From positions 310,001 to 374,000 of the forward strand of contig NZ_JAHWUS010000001.1 in NCBI RefSeq assembly GCF_019455445.1: a stretch of 64,000 bases of DNA. Direction: 5' to 3'. A program made the translations under genes and the position numbers. Under the pieces are notes generated by a model. The model was not told where the DNA came from. It was given only the letters and a program-made list of their open reading frames with translations, and did not search any database. The DNA comes from Pseudaquidulcibacter saccharophilus. GTDB lineage: Bacteria; Pseudomonadota; Alphaproteobacteria; Caulobacterales; Aquidulcibacteraceae. Numbering within the stretch: position 1 is the stretch's first letter; every line of letters begins with the position of its first letter. Shown here in pieces: positions 35,471-44,905 of the stretch.

Positions 35471-37480
35471 ATGATGTTTAAAGGGTTGGCAGAGACGACA
35501 TCGGGCAAACGTAATTTGCCGAAAGAAATAATAACAAAAATTCGGGGCGCAACTGCAGTTGTATTCGCATTGGTGGTTGGCGCTTTGATACTTATTGCGG
35601 CCTCTGCCATTGAGCTTTTGCGTATTAGCGAAGTAAAATCAAGGTTGGATTCAGTTACTGATGCCGCGGCCCTTGCTGGTAAACGGGCGGAAATTGAAGC
35701 GACCGGCAGCCAGACTGACAGAAGAGCAACTGCCGAAGACGCGGCAAAGGCATCATTCGAGGTTAATAAGAAACAATTTGGTGTGACCGCAGAAAATTTT
35801 GGGGTTTCATTCTCATGGGACGCGGATGGGTCAATTCGTGTAAAAAGTAATACTGATGCCAAGCTTGTATTTGGTAGTGTTTTTAGTTTGGGCGGAATGG
35901 TTGGCCTCGATCATTTCACCATCAAAAGTGTTTCCGTGGTGGGTGCAGGTGAAAACCAATTTGTTGAAATTGCCATGGTGCTTGATAACACTGGTTCAAT
36001 GTTTTCCAAAGATGGTCGCCCTGAAACCCGTTTTACTTTGTTGCGTAATGCGGCGACCAATTTCGTAAATGGTGCATTTGATAAGGCGTCACCAAGCAGT
36101 GATATTCGGGTTTCTGTTGTTCCGTGGGCCACAACGGTAAACATAAAAAGTGAAGCACCGGCAACAACCAATGCGGCCGCTGTATCTGTTGCAACACCAG
36201 AAGATTTTGGTTCACGCTCTTTGCCGTCTTCGCCAATTGATAGAAGTGCAAATGTGAATCAATCTGCAGCTCAATTAGCAAGTGATTTTGCACCAGTTGG
36301 TTGGCGCGGTTGCGTTTCGGGTGCTGGCGAAAGCCTTACTGCATCTGATGATGCAAAAGCATCAATGAAATGGGATGCGCTTTTGGTGCCTTCAAATGTC
36401 CATAAGAAAAACTATCAACAATCAAAAAATTCGCACCAAATGTGCACCTATTGCCCACCCGGCGGTGGCGGTGGCGGTGGTGGTGGCGGTGGCGGCGGAA
36501 GCCCCCCTGACCCGGGTCTTGATGGATATTGGGTTCCAAAAGATCAGCGTAACCGTGGGTATGCGAACTTTACAACGCCTATGAATCGCGGTGTGAAAAA
36601 TGTTGCCAATGGTTGCTATAATTATGGTTGTACAGTTGCGATTTGTGATGCATCAAAGCCACTGCTAACCGGTACAAATTGCGATCAAAACACAATCAAA
36701 TATTATGGTAGCGTTGGCCCATATCAGGCAGGTCGTAGAAATGCCTTTATGCCAATTGCGCAAGAATGCTTTAATAATGCAAGCCAGTGTCAGCCAACAT
36801 TGCCAAAAGGCAATCACGTTGCGTGTGTTGCGGATCCAAATGAAATCACATGGAATAATGGTGGTGGTGCATGGTGTGCGTGGGTTCCTACATCAGATTG
36901 GCGCCAGTTTGATATTACCGTAGGTCCAAATATGAATTGCCCGATGCCAATGTTAGGCTTATCTGGCAATCGTGGTCAGGTTCTTGAAACCCTTAATCGT
37001 ATGTCGCCAGTGGGCGGCGGTACGCATGCCGATGTTGGCCTTCGTTGGGGGCTTAGAACCCTTTCGCCACGTGCAGAATGGACCGGTTTCTTTAAAACTG
37101 ATGCCGCAAATCCACCTGCTGCATTTGGTCTTGCCGGCGGTAAAAAGGTTATGGTTCTTATCACCGATGGGCAAAACGAGCGGGCGAACGACTTCCCTGG
37201 TTATTGGGGATGTTCAGAAACAGGTTCCCCAGGGTGTTCGGGTGCGCCTGATACTGCTGAACTGAATACAAGAATGCTAAATTGGTGTCAGTCTATCCGT
37301 GATACTTATAAGGTTGAAATTTATACGGTTGCGGTAAACGTAAGTAATGCAAGTGCAGTAAGCCTGTTGCAGCAATGTTCGGGTGATACAAGCCACTCAT
37401 TCTCTGTGGATGCTTCAGAATTGAATAATGCCTTTGATGCGATTTCAAAAAGCATTTTTGCGTTGCGGGTAAAAGAATAG
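35471..37480 (+). CDS. TadG-like pilus-associated protein with von Willebrand A domain
   Basis: A 669-residue protein. One membrane helix near the N-terminus (ATAVVFALVVGALILIAASAIELLRI, residues 28-52, given in part) is followed by VTDAAALAGKR, the pattern of TadE/TadG pseudopilin-like proteins. A von Willebrand A domain starts at MVLDNTGSMF (metal-site residues 172-176) and continues after an insert with KKVMVLITDGQNE. The insert is Cys-rich and contains 13 consecutive glycines (331-343) encoded by GGN codons. The rest is probably periplasmic. Other tad genes are absent here, so the link to a Flp pilus is by family only. Confidence 0.82.
   Translation: MMFKGLAETTSGKRNLPKEIITKIRGATAVVFALVVGALILIAASAIELLRISEVKSRLDSVTDAAALAGKRAEIEATGSQTDRRATAEDAAKASFEVNKKQFGVTAENFGVSFSWDADGSIRVKSNTDAKLVFGSVFSLGGMVGLDHFTIKSVSVVGAGENQFVEIAMVLDNTGSMFSKDGRPETRFTLLRNAATNFVNGAFDKASPSSDIRVSVVPWATTVNIKSEAPATTNAAAVSVATPEDFGSRSLPSSPIDRSANVNQSAAQLASDFAPVGWRGCVSGAGESLTASDDAKASMKWDALLVPSNVHKKNYQQSKNSHQMCTYCPPGGGGGGGGGGGGGSPPDPGLDGYWVPKDQRNRGYANFTTPMNRGVKNVANGCYNYGCTVAICDASKPLLTGTNCDQNTIKYYGSVGPYQAGRRNAFMPIAQECFNNASQCQPTLPKGNHVACVADPNEITWNNGGGAWCAWVPTSDWRQFDITVGPNMNCPMPMLGLSGNRGQVLETLNRMSPVGGGTHADVGLRWGLRTLSPRAEWTGFFKTDAANPPAAFGLAGGKKVMVLITDGQNERANDFPGYWGCSETGSPGCSGAPDTAELNTRMLNWCQSIRDTYKVEIYTVAVNVSNASAVSLLQQCSGDTSHSFSVDASELNNAFDAISKSIFALRVKE
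36461..36499 (+). repeat. Simple GGN repeat encoding polyglycine
   Basis: Thirteen glycine codons in a row within the TadG-like gene, mainly GGC and GGT alternating. Being in-frame trinucleotides, length changes would preserve the frame and give a variable linker. Confidence 0.8.
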
Positions 37481-37492
37481 ATTTAAAACAAT

Positions 37493-39850
37493 CTATGCAG
37501 GTTTGATAAAGCTGGCGATAAGTTTTTTAACGCCGGCTTTTTCAAATGCAATCTCAACCTTGTCACCGTCAATAACACGGATACGGCCATAACCGAATTT
37601 ATCATGAAAAATTCGTTGCCCAATTTCAAAATCATGGCTTCGGCTTTTGGTTTCGAAAACAGTGCGTGGTTTCACGTCAATTGCAGGGCGATATTTATTT
37701 TCATGGGCAAAGGTTTGCGCCCGCATAAAACCTGCACCTCGTGTACCCTGTTCATAGGCATCAAGGTTTGATGATCCACCAAAGGCAGGGCGGTTGAAAT
37801 AGCCAGTATCCGAAACTGCTTCGACATGGTCTTCAGGCAATTCATCAATAAAACGTGACGGTAAAACTGATTGCCATTTGCCAAAAATTTGGCGATTAGC
37901 GGCAAAAGAAATTCGGCAAATTTCCCGCGCTCTTGTAATGCCAACATAGGCAAGGCGCCGTTCTTCTTCTAGTGATTTTAAACCACCTTCATTAATCGAT
38001 TTAGGCGATGGAAAAACCTCTTCTTCCCAGCCAGGTAAGAAAACCACATTCCATTCCAACCCTTTTGCACCGTGTAACGTCATAATATTAACGGCATCGC
38101 CATCGGATGAATTATCCATATCCATAACTAATTCGATATGCTCAAGGAAGGTTTCGAGATTATCAAATTGCGCCATCGAGCGCACAAGTTCCTGCAGGTT
38201 TTCAAGACGGGTTTGTGCCTGTGGGGTTTTATCGGCCTTTAACATATCAGTGTAGCCGGATTCATCTAGAATAAGTTCCGCAAGTTCGATATGGGATATT
38301 TCTTCACGTTTCTTGCGCCAAACCTTCAAGCTTTCAGAAAAACGCAAAAGACCATTTTTTGCGGGGCCTTTAAGGGCGTCTTTGTCCAATAATGTCTCAA
38401 CCATTAACCCCAAAGAAACACCGTTTTCACGTGCGGCAACCATGATTTTCTTTAATGAAGTATCGCCAACACCGCGTTTAGGCTGATTGACTACGCGCTC
38501 ATATGCAAGGTCATCATCAGGTGAACGAATAAGGCGTAAATAGGCAATGGCATCACGAATTTCGGCGCGTTCAAAGAAGCGTGGGCCGCCAATAACCTTG
38601 TATGGCACGCCAATCATCATGAAACGATCTTCAAAAGCGCGCATCTGCCACGATGCCCGCACCAAAATCGCCATATCTTGGTAGTTAACGCCTTGCGCCC
38701 GTAGGCTTTCAATATCATCGGATATAAGTCTTGCTTCGGCTTCGCCGTCCCAGACGCCGCGAACTTTTACGGTTTCACCATGTTCGTCATCCGTCCAAAG
38801 GGTTTTCCCAAGGCGTTCAGAGTTTGTGGCAATAATTTTTGATGCCGCACCAAGAATATGGCGTGTTGAGCGGTAATTGCGTTCAAGACGTATTACCTTT
38901 GCATTTGGAAAATCTTTTTCAAAGCGCAGGATGTTTTCAACTTCTGCACCGCGCCAGCCATAAATTGACTGGTCATCATCACCAACCACACAAAGGTTTT
39001 TATGCGCCATTGCAAGAAGTCTCAGCCATAGATATTGCGCAATATTAGTGTCTTGATATTCGTCAACCAAAATATAGCGGAATTTATTTTGATATTGGCG
39101 CAAAATATCCGGGTTATTTTGAAATAAATCTATACAAAGCAATAATAAGTCACCAAAATCAGCGCAATTCAGTGTTTTTAGGCGATTTTGATATTCGGCA
39201 TATAGTTCAATTCCCTTGCCCTCGGCAAATAAAAAGGCATCACCCTTTGGCACTGCATCAGGTTTTAAAGCGCGATTTTTCCAGCCATCAATCAAACTTG
39301 CCAAATAACGCGGTGAATGGCGTTTGGGGTCAATATTATGCGCCTCGATAATTTGTTTTAAAAGCCGAATTTGGTCATCGGTATCAATGATTGTAAAGGT
39401 TGGCTTTAGCCCAACCATTTCGGCATGCATCCGCAATATTTTGGCACTTAAAGAGTGAAAAGTTCCAAGCCATGAAAGTGCGCCACCTTCATGACCAATC
39501 AAATTTTCGGTACGTTCGCGCATTTCACGCGCTGCCTTATTGGTAAAGGTAACAGTCAAAATCTGTGACGGAAAAGCACGACGGCTAAAGACTAAATTGG
39601 CAAGTCGGGTGGTCAGAACCCGTGTTTTACCTGTACCTGCACCGGCAAGTACTAATACGGGGCCATCAAGCGCATTTACGGCCTCAAGCTGCTTATCATT
39701 TAACCCTTTTAAGAATGGTGCGTTTGCTTGTGTAGAATTGATGCCAGCCATTGCGCGCTGGGAAAGTGATAATTTATTTTGATTCTCTGATGTTTCACCC
39801 ATTTGATTCGTATAGAACAATATATGAACGATTGCACCCGGCTTGTTCAT
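37493..39850 (-). CDS. uvrD: UvrD/PcrA-type superfamily 1 DNA helicase
   Basis: An ATP-dependent 3'-5' helicase for nucleotide-excision and mismatch repair. The Q-motif region LNDKQLEAVNA and Walker A AGAGTGKTR lie at about residues 50-76. Further SF1A motifs are TFTNKAAREM (Ia), VDEYQDTN (II), GDDDQSIYGWRGA (III), RNYRST (IV), MTLHGAKGLEW (V) and VGITRARE (VI). The C-terminal region ends with a Tudor-like segment (GQRIFHDKFGYGRI...). Of 785 residues, the first 16 may not be translated: Met17 at 39802 is an alternative start, and neither has a clear ribosome site. It is convergent with the TadG-like gene. Confidence 0.95.
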   Translation of the reverse strand: MNKPGAIVHILFYTNQMGETSENQNKLSLSQRAMAGINSTQANAPFLKGLNDKQLEAVNALDGPVLVLAGAGTGKTRVLTTRLANLVFSRRAFPSQILTVTFTNKAAREMRERTENLIGHEGGALSWLGTFHSLSAKILRMHAEMVGLKPTFTIIDTDDQIRLLKQIIEAHNIDPKRHSPRYLASLIDGWKNRALKPDAVPKGDAFLFAEGKGIELYAEYQNRLKTLNCADFGDLLLLCIDLFQNNPDILRQYQNKFRYILVDEYQDTNIAQYLWLRLLAMAHKNLCVVGDDDQSIYGWRGAEVENILRFEKDFPNAKVIRLERNYRSTRHILGAASKIIATNSERLGKTLWTDDEHGETVKVRGVWDGEAEARLISDDIESLRAQGVNYQDMAILVRASWQMRAFEDRFMMIGVPYKVIGGPRFFERAEIRDAIAYLRLIRSPDDDLAYERVVNQPKRGVGDTSLKKIMVAARENGVSLGLMVETLLDKDALKGPAKNGLLRFSESLKVWRKKREEISHIELAELILDESGYTDMLKADKTPQAQTRLENLQELVRSMAQFDNLETFLEHIELVMDMDNSSDGDAVNIMTLHGAKGLEWNVVFLPGWEEEVFPSPKSINEGGLKSLEEERRLAYVGITRAREICRISFAANRQIFGKWQSVLPSRFIDELPEDHVEAVSDTGYFNRPAFGGSSNLDAYEQGTRGAGFMRAQTFAHENKYRPAIDVKPRTVFETKSRSHDFEIGQRIFHDKFGYGRIRVIDGDKVEIAFEKAGVKKLIASFIKPA

Positions 39851-39949
39851 AATTTTTGTTATAGAAAAAAACTATAATAAATATGCAGATTTTTAATTTT
39901 CCAATATTTTAATTGCGAGTTATTATCAATAAACATATTGGAGATAATC

Positions 39950-40129
39950 ATGAAAAAAACAAATGATATAGATAGGGTGCTTGCATTTGGATTTGGTGTA
40001 CCGTTTACAATAATTGGCTTTATGCCTGAATTGCTTGGCATTAGCGGCGGGTTACAATTTGTTTTACTCGGTGCGGGTATATTAATGCTTACAAGTGTCG
40101 CATTTGGGCAAAATGCAAAAACTTTTTAA
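39950..40129 (+). CDS. Small membrane protein, YgaP/DUF2892-like
   Basis: A 59-residue protein with two hydrophobic segments (about residues 10-30 and 34-52). It begins MKKTNDIDRVLAFGFGVPF, resembling the N-IDR-x-hydrophobic start of DUF2892 proteins, the membrane part of rhodanese YgaP. GGAG lies seven bases before the ATG at 39950; a longer frame to 39938 is not needed. It precedes a Blh-type gene by about 70 bp. DUF2892 and Blh/rhodanese domains often occur together in sulfide and persulfide detoxification, so a joint role is plausible but inferred. Confidence 0.6.
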   Translation: MKKTNDIDRVLAFGFGVPFTIIGFMPELLGISGGLQFVLLGAGILMLTSVAFGQNAKTF

Positions 40130-40196
40130 ATATTCATACTAAAGGTTTGAAAACACACTAACCAAAAGCCATATTATGTTTTTTAGGAATAATAAA

Positions 40197-40607
40197 ATGA
40201 ACTTTGCCAAATTGGATGATACTTTAACCGTTGCCCCGCAAATAACCACTGCCGAAGTTGCTGAAATTGCGGCACTTGGTTACAAAACCATTATTTGTAA
40301 CCGCCCAGACTTTGAACAGGCCGAACAGCCAGAGTTTAAAGAAATTGAGGCGGCGGCAAAGCAAAATGGCATTGAAATTGTTTATCAACCAATTGTTGGC
40401 GGTAAGCTAGGCATTAAAGATGCCGAAGAATTTTTGGAAATATTACGAAACGCCCAAAAGCCAGTGTTTGCTTATTGCCGGACAGGAACCCGTTGCATCA
40501 CGCTTTGGTCACTTGCCGAACGCAGCAAGGGACGTGATATAAATGAGCTTGCAAGTCTTGCGGCATCACATGGCTATGATGTCAGTGGGGCATTGGCAAA
40601 CCTTTAA
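40197..40607 (+). CDS. Blh-type protein-tyrosine-phosphatase-fold protein (TIGR01244/DUF442)
   Basis: A 136-residue protein of the family found as the N-terminal domain of Blh, linked to hydrogen-sulfide detoxification in Agrobacterium and Xylella. The P-loop is FAYCRTGTRC with Cys94 and Arg99 (C-x4-R). TIICNRPDFE near residue 31 and VYQPIVGGKLGIKDAEEF near 62 are family blocks. The metallo-beta-lactamase half of full Blh is absent. The start at 40197 follows AGGAATAATAAA; an upstream ATG at 40176 is less well placed. The true substrate is uncertain in the family; a thiol or persulfide role is favoured by context. Confidence 0.85.
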   Translation: MNFAKLDDTLTVAPQITTAEVAEIAALGYKTIICNRPDFEQAEQPEFKEIEAAAKQNGIEIVYQPIVGGKLGIKDAEEFLEILRNAQKPVFAYCRTGTRCITLWSLAERSKGRDINELASLAASHGYDVSGALANL

Positions 40608-40655
40608 CAGACAAAAATCCTTTAATTTTAGGCCCTAAAGATATAAAGCACGGGC

Positions 40656-41756
40656 ATGAGTGATAAAACCTATATCCTTGGAATTGAATCGTCATGTGAT
40701 GAAACTGCGGCGGCAGTTTTGGAATATGATGGTGTGCGCCCCGTGGTTTTATCAAATGTCATTGCATCGCAAATTTCCGAGCATAAGCCATATGGTGGCG
40801 TTGTGCCGGAAATTGCCGCCCGTTCGCATGTTGAAAAAATTGATGAAGTTATCGAACATGCATTGCTGCAGTCTGGCATTAAGCTCGATGAAATTGATGC
40901 GGTGGCGGCAACCTCTGGCCCTGGTCTTATTGGCGGGGTAATTGTGGGGATGCTTGCGGCAAAGGGGATATGTATTGGTGCAAACAAACCATTTGTTGCC
41001 GTAAATCATCTTGAGGGGCACGCATTATCGCCGCGCCTTAATAATGATGTGGCGTTTCCATATCTATTGCTTTTGGTATCTGGCGGTCATTGCCAGATTT
41101 TGCGGGTTGATGGTGTTGGGCAATATTCGCGCCTTGGTTCAACTATTGATGACGCCCTTGGTGAGGCATTTGACAAGGTCGCCAAAATCCTTGGGCTTGG
41201 TTATCCTGGTGGCCCATTGGTTGAGGCACGTGCAAAATTGGGAAATGCAAAAGCATTTGAACTACCGCGTCCATTGATTGGGCGTGCGGGGTGTGATTTT
41301 TCTTTTGCGGGTTTGAAAACTGCGGTTTTACGCCTTTGCGAAAAAATTTATGACGAAAAGGGCGCTTTAAGTGATGATGACATCAATGATATTTGTGCTT
41401 CTTTTCAATATACGATTATTAGGGTTTTAAAAGACCGCCTTAAAAATGCATTTGCTGCGTGCGAATTTGCCGAAAATAATCGCCGTTTGGTAATTGCTGG
41501 CGGTGTTGCTGCCAACCAAAAAATTCGCGGTGAACTAAGTGATTTTTGTGGTGATATGGGGTGGCAAATTTTTTATCCAGAATTGAAATATTGCGGTGAT
41601 AATGGCGCGATGATTGCACTTGTTGGCCTTGAATATTTTAATTCAGGTATAAGCCACCCACTTGCTACCAAACCAAAACCGCGTTGGCCACTGGATGCAG
41701 ATGCCGCGCCATTACAAATAAAAAATGGTTACGGAAAAAAGGGTGCAAAAGCCTAA
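40656..41756 (+). CDS. tsaD: tRNA N6-adenosine threonylcarbamoyltransferase
   Basis: Transfers threonylcarbamoyl from TC-AMP to A37 of ANN-decoding tRNAs, working with TsaB and TsaE. The 366-residue product begins YILGIESSCDETAAAVLEYD, the ASKHA-type nucleotide loop. Metal ligands His118 and His122 are in NHLEGH. LLLVSGGHCQ and FSFAGLKTAV follow, and the C-terminal YCGDNGAMIALVG is typical. All catalytic signatures are present. It is 18 bp before the M48 peptidase gene and may be co-transcribed with it. Confidence 0.97.
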   Translation: MSDKTYILGIESSCDETAAAVLEYDGVRPVVLSNVIASQISEHKPYGGVVPEIAARSHVEKIDEVIEHALLQSGIKLDEIDAVAATSGPGLIGGVIVGMLAAKGICIGANKPFVAVNHLEGHALSPRLNNDVAFPYLLLLVSGGHCQILRVDGVGQYSRLGSTIDDALGEAFDKVAKILGLGYPGGPLVEARAKLGNAKAFELPRPLIGRAGCDFSFAGLKTAVLRLCEKIYDEKGALSDDDINDICASFQYTIIRVLKDRLKNAFAACEFAENNRRLVIAGGVAANQKIRGELSDFCGDMGWQIFYPELKYCGDNGAMIALVGLEYFNSGISHPLATKPKPRWPLDADAAPLQIKNGYGKKGAKA

Positions 41757-41774
41757 AAAAGCCGGAGATTATGA

Positions 41775-43901
41775 ATGTCAGGGAATACGGCAACAAAATT
41801 TATAAATAGCGAAGAAAGTAACTTTTTTGCCAAATTGGTGGTTTTTGCAATTGCGTTACCGCTCATTCTTATGACTTATGGCATCATAAGCCGTTACGAT
41901 AATTTTGATGTTACACGCAGCATTCAAGCCCAAGAGATGCAGCTTCAGAATGTTAAAGATCGTCTAGAGCAAAGCAAAAATTCCAAAGGCAAATACAGCA
42001 ATTCAATCAAAACCGAAATTGATGGCAAACAATTCGCGGGCGATAAGGCAATGGCAAAGGTAAGTTCCCACCTCATTGAATTGAAATTTGCCGAAATATT
42101 TCAGTTTGCGCGCGGCGTGGTTCCGCCAATTACCGCCATTGCTGGTGGTGTGTCTGCACTGATTGCACTTTTGCTTTTGGCGGGGGGAAATTTAATCGGA
42201 TTATCTGGTCGTTTAAAACTCCGCAATGAGTTATTTTTAAATAATTTTTGGCTTTTAAAATTGATTTTGCCGCCGGCATTTATGGTGCAAATTGTCGGGC
42301 TTGGAATTGCTGTCATTGGTGCATTTGTGATTTTTGGCACTGGCTTTATTGCCATGAACCCTTGGGTTAATATTTATATTCAGACTGCAATAATAATTCC
42401 GTTGGTTTTTGTCTTTGCAATTTGGATGTGGCGCAGCATGTTGCGCCAGTTAAAAAGCATCAAGAACCTTTTCGTAATTGAAACCCAAACCGTAATTGGG
42501 CAATTGGTTTTGCGTGATGAGGCCCCATCGTTATGGGCAAAAATCGATGAATTTGCACAAAAACTAAATACTACAAAGCCCGAAAATATTATCATTGGCG
42601 TTGATGGCAGTTTCTTTGCCATGTCTGGTAAAATATCGATGGAACCATTAGGTGAAATTGTTACTGGGCATAGTCTATATATACCACTTACCCAATCCGC
42701 CCTTTTGAACGAGGATGAATTTTGGGCAATTATCGCCCATGAAATGGCGCATTTTTCGGGTGATGATTTGGAATATAGCCGTGATTATGTTCCACTTTAC
42801 AATAGTCTGAACCATCGTTTCAATTCATTGGCGCAAAAGAAAAACTCACTATTTTTCTTGCTAAAGCCTTGCGCGTGGCTTGGGATTTATTTGCTGGAAC
42901 AATTTGATGAAGCTGCGGAGAACTTTAAACAAAGCCGCGAATTTATTGCCGATAAAAATGCGGCAAAACTAACCTCAACATTGTCATTGGCACGTGGTAT
43001 TTTGCGACTTTCGGCAAATATTGACCCCATTGAAACCGCTTTATCGCAGGTTAATCTTTTAAATAAAAACCTGCCACCAAATATGGTTTTAGCTGCCGCA
43101 AATATAGCAAAGCAGGACAAGGTCCAAAACCCACAAGCTTATTTGTCCGCGGTGCAAACCCATCGTTTTTATCTGCATCCAACCAATGGGGAGCGTTTGG
43201 ATAATTTGCGGGTTGCGGTTTTAAATCTTGATACGGATATTGTTCCCTTTGGTGAAAAATACTTTCCGCAATATTCAATTCTTTGCCAACGTCTAAGCAC
43301 GGCATTTTATAACTTTGTGCAACGGGATGCGGCGGGTTATCAAAAACACCTAATTAAACAGGCGCAAATTGTGGGTGATACGCAAAAGCGCTTTTATAAT
43401 TATTCAAAATTACGTGGAATTATTTTGCTTTTATTTGGGGCAACTTGTTTGGGCGCAATTTATCCAATTCTGAAATTTATGCGTGGTCATAATGAAAAGA
43501 CCATGATTATGGGTGCGGAAATTGCGGGTGGGGTTTTGATCCTGCTTGGGGTATATTATCTTTTAATGGCAATAAAACCCTTTATGGTGGTTGAACCCGA
43601 TTTCATTTTTATAAAAGGCTTAAATAACAAAATAAATTGGGGTGATATTGACGATTTTAAGATTAGTAAAGGTTATGGAATTAATACCCGTTTTTATCTT
43701 AACGAGGCGGCACAATTGCCAAGCAAGAAATACAATGGCCGCATTCGGATAGATGCCAAAAAGCACATGATTTCAGTGTTTAGTAATGTTCCAAAGGGGC
43801 TAAATACCCAAAAGTTCACCGCCATTTTAAAACGATATCACAAGGCATATTTGGCGCGCAAAACGCTTGAAAAATATGATTTAAAAATAAGCGAAAATTA
43901 A
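41775..43901 (+). CDS. Membrane M48 metallopeptidase, paralogue A
   Basis: A 708-residue integral membrane protein. TM1 is near residues 20-38, then a charged coiled-coil-like segment (50-105), then three hydrophobic helices (about 114-138, 160-190, 200-220). The zinc peptidase motif is HEMAH at 322-326, with the third ligand probably Glu389 in SREFIADKNAA. Two further helices near residues 555-605 precede a C-terminal domain of about 110 residues (FIKGLNNKINWGDIDDF...). M48 members such as HtpX degrade misfolded membrane proteins. This architecture is longer than HtpX, and its substrate is unknown. A paralogue of the same layout lies at 49863-52007. Confidence 0.85.
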   Translation: MSGNTATKFINSEESNFFAKLVVFAIALPLILMTYGIISRYDNFDVTRSIQAQEMQLQNVKDRLEQSKNSKGKYSNSIKTEIDGKQFAGDKAMAKVSSHLIELKFAEIFQFARGVVPPITAIAGGVSALIALLLLAGGNLIGLSGRLKLRNELFLNNFWLLKLILPPAFMVQIVGLGIAVIGAFVIFGTGFIAMNPWVNIYIQTAIIIPLVFVFAIWMWRSMLRQLKSIKNLFVIETQTVIGQLVLRDEAPSLWAKIDEFAQKLNTTKPENIIIGVDGSFFAMSGKISMEPLGEIVTGHSLYIPLTQSALLNEDEFWAIIAHEMAHFSGDDLEYSRDYVPLYNSLNHRFNSLAQKKNSLFFLLKPCAWLGIYLLEQFDEAAENFKQSREFIADKNAAKLTSTLSLARGILRLSANIDPIETALSQVNLLNKNLPPNMVLAAANIAKQDKVQNPQAYLSAVQTHRFYLHPTNGERLDNLRVAVLNLDTDIVPFGEKYFPQYSILCQRLSTAFYNFVQRDAAGYQKHLIKQAQIVGDTQKRFYNYSKLRGIILLLFGATCLGAIYPILKFMRGHNEKTMIMGAEIAGGVLILLGVYYLLMAIKPFMVVEPDFIFIKGLNNKINWGDIDDFKISKGYGINTRFYLNEAAQLPSKKYNGRIRIDAKKHMISVFSNVPKGLNTQKFTAILKRYHKAYLARKTLEKYDLKISEN

Positions 43902-43985
43902 TTGTGCGTTTAAGGGGTGGTATTTCTTCTAATTTTGCGATATTGGCGCGTTTATTGTTGTTTTAAATTGTGAGGCTTGAAGAAA

Positions 43986-44780
43986 ATGGTGGCGATGTCC
44001 CCCCTTTTAACTATTATGACTAATGCTGCTTTAAAAGCGGGTAAAGCAATCAAGCGCGACTTTGGCGAAGTTGAACATCTTCAGGTTTCTAAAAAAGGCC
44101 CTTCCGACTTTGTTTCGGCGGCAGATCTTAAATGTGAAGAAATCCTTTTTGAAGAATTGACCAAAGCCCGCCCTGGTTACAGCTTTTTGGGTGAAGAGCG
44201 CGGCCTTGTTGAAGGTACAGATAAGACCCATAAATTTATCGTTGACCCAATTGATGGTACAACCAATTTCATTCACGCAATTCCACATTTTGCAATTTCA
44301 ATTGCTTTGGAACGTGAAGGTCGTCTTGTAGCCGGCGTGGTTTATAACCCAATTACCGAAGAATTATATCATGCAGAAACCGGAAAAGGTGCATGGCGTA
44401 ATGAATTCCGCCTAAAAGTATCGGGTCGCCGCGTATTGTCGGAATCACTACTTGCAACTGGTATTCCATTCAAAGGTACGCCAGGGCATGGACAGTTTTT
44501 AAAAGAGCTTCATGGCTTTACACAAAAAGTTTCTGGCGTTCGTCGTTATGGTTCGGCATCACTTGACTTGGCATGGGTTGCCTGCGGTCGTTATGATGGC
44601 TATTGGGAACGCAATCTTAAAATTTGGGATTATGCGGCCGGCGTGGTTTTGGTTCGCGAAGCAGGTGGTTTCTGTGAAGAGATTGACGGTAAAGATTTTA
44701 CCGAAACCGGAAACCTTTTGGCGGGCAACCAAAAAATTGCCCTTGAAATGAAGGCGATTTTGAAAGAAATCAAACCTTAA
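43986..44780 (+). CDS. suhB: Inositol monophosphatase family protein
   Basis: A 264-residue Mg-dependent phosphatase. Metal-binding motifs are FLGEERG, DPIDGTTNF (the family signature) and the C-terminal WDYAAGVVLVREAGG. Residue spacing matches bacterial SuhB, which hydrolyses inositol phosphates and, in E. coli, assists rRNA antitermination. Other possible roles in this fold are histidinol-phosphate or PAP phosphatase, but the signature favours SuhB. The ATG at 43986 was chosen, although a TTG (43977) and an ATG (43995) are close. A 14-bp terminator follows. Confidence 0.9.
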   Translation: MVAMSPLLTIMTNAALKAGKAIKRDFGEVEHLQVSKKGPSDFVSAADLKCEEILFEELTKARPGYSFLGEERGLVEGTDKTHKFIVDPIDGTTNFIHAIPHFAISIALEREGRLVAGVVYNPITEELYHAETGKGAWRNEFRLKVSGRRVLSESLLATGIPFKGTPGHGQFLKELHGFTQKVSGVRRYGSASLDLAWVACGRYDGYWERNLKIWDYAAGVVLVREAGGFCEEIDGKDFTETGNLLAGNQKIALEMKAILKEIKP

Positions 44781-44810
44781 TTCAAATCACCATTTTGGTA
44801 ATAAAGAATT

Positions 44811-44845
44811 AAAGAAGCCCCGCATTAATTGCGGGGCTTCTTTTT
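44811..44845 (+). terminator. Terminator of the inositol monophosphatase gene
   Basis: A 14-bp perfect stem (44811-44824 with 44830-44843; core GAAGCCCCGC) and a T-run to 44845. Confidence 0.95.
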
Positions 44846-44852
44846 ATTACGC

Positions 44853-44881
44853 AAAAAAAGACCCCGCGAAAAACGCGGGGT
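44853..44881 (-). terminator. Terminator of typA
   Basis: ACCCCGCG (44861-44868) pairs with CGCGGGGT (44874-44881). On the minus strand it is followed by seven T (44853-44859). Confidence 0.9.
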
Positions 44882-44905
44882 GCAATTTTGTTTGAATTTA
44901 AATTT

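Noticed and set aside
36461-36499. GGN repeat as a CRISPR or minisatellite array
   Set aside because: It is an in-frame polyglycine codon run inside a coding sequence, with no spacers.
37477-37496. ATAGATT/AATCTAT inverted repeat between the TadG-like gene and uvrD as a terminator
   Set aside because: The stem is AT-only, overlaps the stop codon and lacks a T-run; probably chance.
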